From Candidatus Staskawiczbacteria bacterium RIFCSPLOWO2_01_FULL_38_12b (GTDB lineage: Bacteria > Patescibacteriota > Minisyncoccia > Minisyncoccales > Staskawiczbacteraceae): a stretch of DNA of 25,365 bases. The position numbers were made by a program, and so were the translations under genes. This document shows positions 6,000 to 10,609 of this stretch, piece after piece. The notes below the pieces were generated by a model, which saw only the letters and a program-made list of their open reading frames with translations, ran no database searches and was not told where the DNA came from. How positions within the stretch are numbered: the stretch's first letter is position 1; every line of letters begins with the position of its first letter. Location of the stretch: positions 27,179 through 52,543 of the forward strand of contig MHPA01000027.1 in NCBI GenBank assembly GCA_001820255.1, written 5' to 3'.

Positions 6000-6242
6000 A
6001 TGCATTACACCTATATTCTCCAGAGTATTAGTAATCAAAACCAAACCTACATCGGCTCAACGTCTGATTTAAAGAAAAGATTGGAGTCCCACAATTCTGG
6101 TGCCAATAAACATACAAGTAAATTCAAACCCTGGAAGATAGTTTAGTATTGCTCATTTTTTTCTGAAGACAAAGCAATAGCATTTGAAAAATACTTGAAG
6201 TCAGCTTCTGGAATTGCGTTTAGAAGAAAAAGACTATTATAG
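6000..6242 (+). pseudogene. GIY-YIG nuclease (URI-type), broken by an in-frame TAG
   Basis: 80 codons from ATG to TAG 6240-6242, interrupted only by TAG at 6144-6146. The first half has the GIY-YIG module (HYTYILQSISN, QTYIGSTSDLKKRLESHN); the second half YCSFFSEDKAIAFEKYLKSASGIAF is the family's C-terminal part with its Glu. In relatives the stretch reads like WKIVYYCAF, so the TAG most simply replaces a Tyr codon (TAT/TAC to TAG). TAG is used as a normal stop elsewhere (pilN, rbfA), so recoding is unlikely. It is a recent nonsense mutant of a small selfish or repair-type nuclease, lying in repeat-rich DNA. Confidence 0.8.
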
Positions 6243-6470
6243 TTAGAATCGAAGTCGTTTAAGGGGCGATTTTTTATGTGATTTTCGCCTCTTCCAATGT
6301 TAAACTTGGAATAAAGAATCCTTCGGCATAGCTCAGGACATTCTGGCGGTCGGTGGCTTGCCCTGAGTTTTGCCGAAGGGTGGTTTGCCAACCCTCCTTC
6401 GCCAAAGGCTTCGGACGGGCGAAGTAGGTTCTAACGTCGTCCGCTATACCGCTCAAGACTATGTGGTCGG
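6243..6470. repeat. Intergenic cluster of palindromic repeats
   Basis: Holds a hairpin GGGGCGA/TCGCCTC around 6261-6291, then CTTCGGCATAGCTCAGGA, GCCCTGAGTTTTGCCGAAGG (near 6362) and CCTTCGCCAAAGGCTTCGG (near 6392). These are variants of the dispersed CCCTTCG...CAGGGC palindrome also found inside the mutY-like gene. No gene is seen here. Confidence 0.65.
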
Positions 6471-6471
6471 T

Positions 6472-6486
6472 TCCTTTACAAAAGGA
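6472..6486 (+). promoter_or_regulatory. Hairpin covering the Shine-Dalgarno of the following gene
   Basis: TCCTTT-ACA-AAAGGA is a 6-bp stem with a 3-nt loop whose 3' strand is the SD AAAGGAG of the gene at 6496. It could mask the ribosome-binding site until melted or bound; this is inference from sequence only. Confidence 0.45.
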
Positions 6487-6495
6487 GAATGAGAA

Positions 6496-6981
6496 ATGAT
6501 CGGAAAAGTTCCGTATCTTTGCGCCGGTTTGACTGGGTTGCCCAGAAAAGACCACCCCCGGATTAAAGGATTTTATGCAAAAATTGCAGATGCCTGCCAG
6601 GAAAAAACGGGAGTAAGGCCCTATGTTCCCCACGAACATTCAGATCCAGTTTTGAATAAAGACCTTACGCCACCGCAAGTTTATAATCTTGATGAAAATC
6701 AGGTGCAAAATAAAACGTCGGTTTTGATTGTGGTATTTATTCCCGACCCGCGCCAGGATGACGAGGAAATAGAAAGGTATCCTTTCGGATCTTGTGGGGT
6801 GGGTATGGAAATCCAGATGGCCAGGGAAAAGAGGGTTCCGATTATTTTCTTGTTTCCCATAGGACATATTTTGTCCCGGCTCCCAGGTGGAGTTCCGGGT
6901 CTTGAAAAGATACTTTATTATGAAAATCAAGATCATGCTCTTCAAATGATTAAAGAAGCTGTTACAGCTTATCATAGCTAA
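6496..6981 (+). CDS. Nucleoside 2-deoxyribosyltransferase-like protein
   Basis: 161-aa protein. The start PYLCAGLTGLPRKDHPRI resembles the strand-loop with which NDT-superfamily proteins open, and FGSCGVGMEIQMAREKRVPIIFLFP contains the Gly-x-Gly-x-Glu and following helix-strand where NDTs carry the catalytic Glu. Members exchange or hydrolyse nucleobases on (deoxy)nucleosides; some related Rossmann-type families (DUF4406-like) are uncharacterised, so the reaction is not assured. Strong SD AAAGGAG 9 nt before the ATG. It ends in an intrinsic terminator and stands alone, so it is a single-gene cassette. The leader hairpin at 6472-6486 may control translation. Confidence 0.55.
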   Translation: MIGKVPYLCAGLTGLPRKDHPRIKGFYAKIADACQEKTGVRPYVPHEHSDPVLNKDLTPPQVYNLDENQVQNKTSVLIVVFIPDPRQDDEEIERYPFGSCGVGMEIQMAREKRVPIIFLFPIGHILSRLPGGVPGLEKILYYENQDHALQMIKEAVTAYHS

Positions 6982-6989
6982 CAAAAAAC

Positions 6990-7024
6990 AAGCTTTGATT
7001 GTTTTACAATCAGGGCTTTTTATT
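6990..7024 (+). terminator. Intrinsic terminator after the NDT-like gene
   Basis: AAGCTTTGATTG/CAATCAGGGCTT stem with loop TTTTA, followed by TTTTATTT. It stands directly before palindromic element B. Confidence 0.8.
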
Positions 7025-7026
7025 TA

Positions 7027-7244
7027 CTTTAAATTACGAAACTCCATGTGAAGAAGACTTTTCGGGCTCTTTGCGGATAATTTTGCCGGCATGGCCGTAA
7101 AAATGTGTTAAACGTATGCGTGGCTACGTTTAAACATTTTTCCACCCATACCGCCAAAATTCTCTCGGTCGGGGCGAATTTGTTGCGACAAATTGCGCCT
7201 TGCGACCCTGCGCAAATAGCCTCGAGGAGTTTCGTAATTTAAAG
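7027..7244. mobile_element. Palindromic MITE-like element, family I copy B (218 bp = 173 + 45 nested)
   Basis: Terminal repeats CTTTAAATTACGAAACTCC at both ends, flanked by exact TATTTA duplications (7021-7026 and 7245-7250). The arms and centre match copies A and C. Relative to them, 45 extra bp at 7168-7212 form their own palindrome (GGTCG...CGACC, GGCG...CGCC, AATTTGTT...ACAAATT), so a second element has entered the first. Confidence 0.92.
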
Positions 7245-7316
7245 TATTTATAAAATAATGTAAAAAAATAGCAAAAAAGAGGGCATTTTTACCCGCATTT
7301 TTAGTTCATTGACACC

Positions 7317-7325
7317 TGTGGATAA
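7317..7325 (-). promoter_or_regulatory. Single DnaA-box match (TTATCCACA on minus strand)
   Basis: TGTGGATAA on the plus strand is an exact match to the E. coli consensus on the other strand. It is alone; no cluster, dnaA or dnaN gene is nearby, so chance or a regulatory DnaA site is more likely than an origin. Confidence 0.25.
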
Positions 7326-7339
7326 CTATGGTCTGACTA

Positions 7340-7368
7340 TTGACAGGGTTGACTATATATGCTAGTAT
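7340..7368 (+). promoter_or_regulatory. Sigma-70-type promoter of the 3D-domain gene
   Basis: TTGACA (7340-7345), a 17-nt spacer and TAGTAT (7363-7368). Transcription should start near 7375. Confidence 0.75.
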
Positions 7369-7377
7369 TAGGACATG

Positions 7378-7397
7378 CTCCAGAAATGGAGTTTTTT
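7378..7397 (+). terminator. Tiny leader hairpin with T-run (attenuator-like)
   Basis: CTCCA-GAAA-TGGAG, a 5-bp stem with a GAAA tetraloop, then TTTTTT. It falls within the first 25 nt of the expected transcript and before the RBS, so it could be an early terminator, a pause site or a 5' stabiliser. Confidence 0.5.
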
Positions 7398-7422
7398 AGA
7401 TAACAAGGGTTAGAAAGGGTCA

Positions 7423-7938
7423 TTGGATAATACAATTAAAGTCAATTTTATGAGTAAATACTTATCAAATCGCTTTATGTTGGCAAACATGGTGGCTGTT
7501 ATAATCTTAGCATCAGCATCAATCCCTCAAACGATTAGTGCTGAATTAAAAAACTCGGAGACTACAATAGTCCCGGCCACACTGGTTAAAAATGGCCATT
7601 TGACTATTTGCAAACTGGACAAATCTTCTTACGAAATAGTCAAAACGATAAAAATGATCATTACTGCCTATTCTAGTACGCCTGACCAAACCGATGACAC
7701 GCCATTTATTACCGCTTCAAATAAAAGGGTGGCAGATGGTATTATTGCCAATAACATGTTGCCGTTTGGAACCAAGGTAAGAATTCCTGAATTATACGGT
7801 GATAAAATATTTACCGTAGAAGACAGGATGCATAGCAGAATGGGAAAATATCGGGCTGACATATGGTTTGCCGAATATCAGCAGGCAAAAAATTTCGGAG
7901 CAAAGCATGGCATACAAGTGGAAGTTGTAGAAATTTAA
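7423..7938 (+). CDS. Secreted 3D-domain (double-psi beta-barrel) protein
   Basis: 171 aa from TTG 7423, which has AGAAAGGG just upstream; ATG 7450 is an alternative start. A signal peptide is clear (NRFMLANMVAVIILASASIPQTISA). The mature part has the 3D signature: ITAYSSTPDQTDD, the GIIANNMLPFGTKVRIP strand-loop, and FTVEDRMHSRMG...ADIW, where the family has its three aspartates. Such domains, as in MltA and YabE/Rpf-like proteins, act on or bind peptidoglycan. The protein lacks LysM or G5 repeats, so it is a minimal 3D protein, probably extracellular. It has its own promoter, leader hairpin and terminator. Confidence 0.82.
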   Translation: MDNTIKVNFMSKYLSNRFMLANMVAVIILASASIPQTISAELKNSETTIVPATLVKNGHLTICKLDKSSYEIVKTIKMIITAYSSTPDQTDDTPFITASNKRVADGIIANNMLPFGTKVRIPELYGDKIFTVEDRMHSRMGKYRADIWFAEYQQAKNFGAKHGIQVEVVEI

Positions 7939-7940
7939 TA

Positions 7941-7968
7941 AAAACCTGCGCAAGAGCGCGGGTTTTTA
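7941..7968 (+). terminator. Intrinsic terminator of the 3D gene
   Basis: AAAACCTGCGC/GCGCGGGTTTTT with a short AAGA loop, 3 nt after the stop codon. Confidence 0.88.
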
Positions 7969-7972
7969 GTTG

Positions 7973-8013
7973 CAAAAAAAATCTGCGTTAAGCTTGTGTG
8001 CTTGACGCAGATT
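7973..8013 (-). terminator. Intrinsic terminator of the STAS gene
   Basis: Read on the minus strand: AATCTGCGTCAAGC/GCTTAACGCAGATT stem with a 6-nt loop and a following run of T, 6 nt after the TGA stop of the STAS gene. Confidence 0.88.
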
Positions 8014-8019
8014 AGCCTT

Positions 8020-8562
8020 TCAAAACGAAGCCAAAGCGTCCGCCTCGCTCTTGGTAATCTTAAAAAAGCAATCCAACCTTGTTATTTCAAAATTTTCGAA
8101 AACTTCAGGGATAATTTCGCACAATACCAACTTTCCGTTGGCAGCCTGAATCATCTTTTGCAGGGTGATAAATTTTCCGAGCGCTGCGGAAGACAAGTAA
8201 TCAATACCCTTAAAGCTTAGGATGATTTTGTAGTGATGCAAAACATCAACCAGCCAAAAAAGCTTTTGTCCCATGATTTGTATGGCCGATTCATCCAAAA
8301 TTTTGTTACTGCCGTGAATTACGAAATGGTTTCTTTGGATTTTTTTCAATTTTTGAGATAGAAATGTGATAGAATTTCTAGGCTTGCCCTACGGGCCCGC
8401 CTAGAAATTATAGCAAATTTATAGCCAAAAATTGGAGAAAAGACAAGAAATACTCTTTTTATTGTCCATTTCGTAATTCACGGTACTGGGGAAATTAAGA
8501 AAATTAGCCAGAATAACGTCGCCGTAATCGGTAACTTCAATAAAACGACGGGATTGCGACAT
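8020..8562 (-). pseudogene. STAS-domain (anti-sigma antagonist-like) gene split by a palindromic element
   Basis: The gene begins on the minus strand at ATG 8562-8560 behind a strong SD (GGAGG, 7 nt spacing): MSQSRRFIEVTDYGDVILANF and so on. After codon 27 it is entered by the 172-bp element 8312-8483, whose in-frame TAA, TAG and TAG stop translation. The second half (8020 to about 8311) continues KILDESAIQIMGQKLF, LSFKGIDYLSSAALGKF and LVLCEIIPEVFENFEITRL, a full STAS core with the Ser pair where SpoIIAA-type proteins are phosphorylated. Removing the element and one TACTG copy joins the halves in frame as NFLNFPSNKILDESAIQ, a protein of about 121 aa. From memory, the closest resemblance is to planctomycete STAS proteins; transfer is possible. 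A TTG at 8349 could restart a 109-aa product. Confidence 0.9.
8312..8483. mobile_element. Palindromic MITE-like element, family II copy (172 bp) inside the STAS gene
   Basis: Terminal repeats CCGTGAATTACGAAATGG and its exact complement, flanked by exact 5-bp duplications TACTG (8307-8311 and 8484-8488). The centre GATAGAATTTCTAGGC...GCCTAGAAATTATAGCAAAT around CCCTACGGGC is nearly identical to the copy at 22454-22649. The core words GATAGAATTT and AATTATAGCAAAT are shared with the family III elements. Read on the minus strand it contains TTTGCTATAATTT, an extended -10-like box. Confidence 0.95.
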
Positions 8563-8597
8563 GGAAATTCCTCCATTTGTAAAGGTGCTCCAACTGG

Positions 8598-8680
8598 TGC
8601 CCAGGGCGGGAGTCGAACCCGCATGAACCGAAGCTCAAAGGATTTTAAGTCCTTCGTGTATACCATTCCACCACCTGGGC
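8598..8680 (-). tRNA. tRNA-Leu (anticodon UAA), CCA encoded
   Basis: Minus strand: acceptor GCCCAGG/CCTGGGC, anticodon loop CTTAAAA (UAA) on an AAGGA/TCCTT stem, variable arm with GAGCTTCGGTTC, T-arm GCGGG-TTCGACT-CCCGC, A73, and CCA encoded at 8597-8595. It lies upstream of the STAS gene in the same direction. Confidence 0.93.
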
Positions 8681-8698
8681 ATTAATTTGTCAATAGTG

Positions 8699-8769
8699 AG
8701 GCCCGGATGGGAATTGCACCCATGTACACGGTTTTGCAGACCGTTCTCTGGCTACTTGAGTACCGGGCC
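8699..8769 (-). tRNA. tRNA-Cys (anticodon GCA), atypical T-loop
   Basis: Minus strand: acceptor GGCCCGG/CCGGGCC, anticodon stem ACGGT/ACCGT with loop CTGCAAA (GCA), T-arm ATGGG-TGCAATT-CCCAT, and the U73 expected of tRNA-Cys. Position 55 is G rather than U. CCA is not encoded; CA follows. The 3' end of the LAGLIDADG gene overlaps its first 18 nt. Confidence 0.92.
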
Positions 8770-9691
8770 GTAAACTTTTAATGTCGTTAATATATCAAGG
8801 TCAATTTTTCGAGTACGGTTTTGAAAGTATGTTATAAAAATGTCCATTTTTCTCTTGAGGAATAAATTATCCAATCGGTCGTCATAAAAAACCTGAAACC
8901 ACCGCATGCTTTCTGAAGTGGGATATTTTAAACGGTATGCACGGCTTCCAAAATATATTTTTCCCTTTTTAAATCCTATGCCCTCAAATTTATCGCGCAA
9001 TCCTTCCAGGAATATTTTACTACCACTGGTAAAAATTACCGCCAAACCCTTGAAAAGTTCCTGGCCGCATTTCCCCTTTCCCTTCATAATGTATACGCAA
9101 CCATCGCCATCAAAATAACCTCTAGTAAAGTGACCTAAGCAATCTAGGGGAATATCTTTAGGAAATTCAGTCATTAAAGATTTTCTAGGTGTTACCCCTA
9201 ATCTTAGGGCTCGTTCGTTAATAACTTGATGCAGTTTCGCCAAGATGCGTACCAGATGCGTCCCAAAAAATAGGAGGCGTAGTAAAGCTACGCATACTAT
9301 TTTTTGGGACGCGGATGGTGCGCAGATTGGATGAAAATGCGCAAGTTATTAATGGATGAGGCCTTAATAAATCATCAAACATTTCTCGGCTCCCGATTCT
9401 CAATCTAAAAGCTTCTCTGCTTTTATAGGTTCCGTTTGCGTGAATAGTCAGCCTTTCTGGTTTAATTTGGATTTTATGGTTTGAGGACAAGGCTATTTTT
9501 ATTTTTTCTATAATCTCTCTATCGGCGCTGTCAAAACTTATGTATTGAGTTCTGAAAACAACTGAATCAGTAATATTTCCATCAGCATACATAAATCCTA
9601 AAACATACGCCATTTTTGGTGTCCACTTTTTGAAAAAATCTTTATTAAATTTGTAGCGGTTATGACCTCCGCGAGGATCCAAAGAAAACAT
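8752..9691 (-). pseudogene. LAGLIDADG homing endonuclease gene split by a palindromic element
   Basis: The first half (ATG 9691 downwards) has motif 1 AYVLGFMYADGNI and runs to SREMFDDLL. The second half has LGVTPRKSLM, motif 2 HFTRGYFDGDGCVYI and the C-terminal strand region ending at TAG 8754-8752. Between them lies a 157-bp palindromic element (9207-9363) plus a 3-bp target copy, which shifts the frame by one. Removing 160 bp gives FDDLLRLGVTPRKSLM, exactly the family's sequence at this place, and a protein of about 260 aa with two motifs, as in monomeric enzymes. Such enzymes cut long specific sites and spread their own gene. No intron or intein host is seen; the last 18 nt overlap tRNA-Cys, which is unusual. 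No SD. Confidence 0.9.
9207..9363. mobile_element. Palindromic MITE-like element, family IV (157 bp) inside the LAGLIDADG gene
   Basis: Terminal repeats GGGCTCGTTCGTTAATAACT and GGCCTCATCCATTAATAACT (right end reversed), flanked by TTA at 9204-9206 and 9364-9366. The inner arms GCGTCCCAAAAAATAG/CTATTTTTTGGGACGC are perfect, around a CGTAGTAAAGCTACG hairpin. There is no gene. Only one copy is seen here, but its length equals the 157 bp of family III. Confidence 0.9.
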
Positions 9692-9721
9692 AATAATACA
9701 TTATATTTTCTTCATTCTACC

Positions 9722-10063
9722 CTATTTTTCCTCTTTTTTCAATGATTCCAAAAGCCCCTCAATCCTGGCCGCTTCGGCGATAACCGGATCTTTGACAAAT
9801 TTGATCCTGGGAACCGGCCGCATATTTAATATCTTATTAAGCTTTTGCTGGATGTCATAGACATCTTTATTTAATGCTTTTACCGCTTGGTCAATGCGAT
9901 CTTCAGGCATTACCGATACATAAGCCCTGGCTTCAATTAAATTAGCGGATGCGTCCACATGGGTTAAGGTAATCAAAGCTCCGTGAAAATCAAAATCCCT
10001 GACAATAATTTTGCTGATTTCTTGTTGTAAGAGGGAGTTTACTTTTTCTAAACGGTTTGACAT
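9722..10063 (-). CDS. rbfA: Ribosome-binding factor A
   Basis: 113-aa RbfA, a KH-type factor needed for maturation of the 16S rRNA 5' end in 30S subunits. Typical features: the opening MSNRLEKVNSLLQQEISKII, the central strand LITLTHVDASANLIEARAYV and the end MRPVPRIKFVKDPVIAEAARI, close to the family's length. It lies downstream of infB in the same direction, as in many bacteria, but about 550 bp away, separated by an opposite-strand cassette and palindromes. No SD; the divergent promoter of the 62-aa gene overlaps its start region. Confidence 0.93.
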   Translation of the reverse strand: MSNRLEKVNSLLQQEISKIIVRDFDFHGALITLTHVDASANLIEARAYVSVMPEDRIDQAVKALNKDVYDIQQKLNKILNMRPVPRIKFVKDPVIAEAARIEGLLESLKKEEK

Positions 10064-10085
10064 ATAACTTTATATGTGATACAGT
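10057..10085 (+). promoter_or_regulatory. Promoter of the 62-aa gene
   Basis: TTGACA (10057-10062), a 17-nt spacer ending in TGTGA, and TACAGT (10080-10085). The start should fall at about 10092, where the leader hairpin begins. Confidence 0.7.
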
Positions 10086-10091
10086 TAAACC

Positions 10092-10129
10092 GTAGAGTTA
10101 TTTTAGCGACTTTCGTCGTATAACTCTAC
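10092..10129 (+). promoter_or_regulatory. Strong 5' leader hairpin of the 62-aa gene
   Basis: GTAGAGTTAT/ATAACTCTAC (10 perfect pairs) enclosing TTTAGCGACTTTCGTCGT with a second CGAC/GTCG stem. It spans the predicted transcript start up to 12 nt before the SD, so it may stabilise the mRNA or sense something. No T-run follows. Confidence 0.6.
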
Positions 10130-10149
10130 AAAGCTTTTAGGAGAAACCC

Positions 10150-10338
10150 GTGGACAAACTGGAAGCGATTCGGAAGATTGTGTATGCGGACGACGTCATT
10201 GATTCGAGCAAGTTGGTAGGTATCCGACGCGTGTTCGAATCAGAGGAAAGATGTGCGGAAGCAACCGCTATCGCTTTCTCAACATCCAGGGATGAATTTC
10301 AAAGACGTCAAAGAGAAAGGGATGCGAAGAAAAAGTAA
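10150..10338 (+). CDS. Small charged hypothetical protein (62 aa)
   Basis: GTG start with AGGAG 7 nt upstream. The product DKLEAIRKIVYADDVIDSSK... ends in a highly charged helix (RDEFQRRQRERDAKKK). There is no membrane segment, and one cysteine. I do not recognise a family. The full set of a consensus promoter, a leader hairpin, SD and terminator within 350 bp, opposite to infB-rbfA, argues strongly that it is expressed. Confidence 0.65.
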   Translation: MDKLEAIRKIVYADDVIDSSKLVGIRRVFESEERCAEATAIAFSTSRDEFQRRQRERDAKKK

Positions 10339-10370
10339 AAAAATCTTTCCTTTGGCTAGTTCGCACGAGG

Positions 10371-10400
10371 GCGCCGGAAAACAAACGGCGCTGTTTTTTT
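10371..10400 (+). terminator. Intrinsic terminator of the 62-aa gene
   Basis: GCGCCG/CGGCGC stem with loop GAAAACAAA, then TGTTTTTTT. Confidence 0.85.
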
Positions 10401-10417
10401 ATTTGAAAAATGAAGCA

Positions 10418-10527
10418 ACCCTGGGGCAGAGCCCACAGGGTATCCGTGCAAGGAAGGATTTATAATCAGAAACCTAAGGTTTCCGATACCTTCCTAAGCG
10501 GACACCCCGCGGCAGAGCCGACGGGGA
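10418..10527. repeat. Composite palindromic repeat between the 62-aa gene and infB
   Basis: Two related hairpins, CCCTGGGGCAGAGCCCACAG and CCCCGCGGCAGAGCCGACGG, flank a larger fold: CCGTGCAAGGAAGG pairs with CCTTCCTAAGCGG around GAAACC-TAA-GGTTTC. It lies after the end of infB. No gene. Confidence 0.7.
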
Positions 10528-10609
10528 ATACTTGCTATTCAATAATTCAGAAATTATTTAGAAATTAGAAATTAAAAATTAGAAATTCCGCACGCCCGCA
10601 GGCGCGCGA

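Noticed and set aside
6144..6146. Possible recoding of TAG as an amino acid
   Set aside because: TAG ends pilN, rbfA and the PilP-position gene normally; a single nonsense mutation is simpler.
7317..7325. Origin of replication suggested by a perfect DnaA box
   Set aside because: Only one box, with no dnaA/dnaN genes or AT-rich unwinding array tied to it.
7996..8220. 74-aa plus-strand ORF opposite the STAS gene
   Set aside because: It is antisense to conserved STAS sequence and has no start signals.
8752..9243. Treating the two LAGLIDADG ORFs as separate genes
   Set aside because: The second ORF's first residues are element sequence, and precise removal of the element joins both halves into one family-like protein.
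10253..10465. 70-aa plus-strand ORF overlapping the 62-aa gene
   Set aside because: It reads through the terminator at 10371-10400 in another frame and has no SD; it is a shadow.
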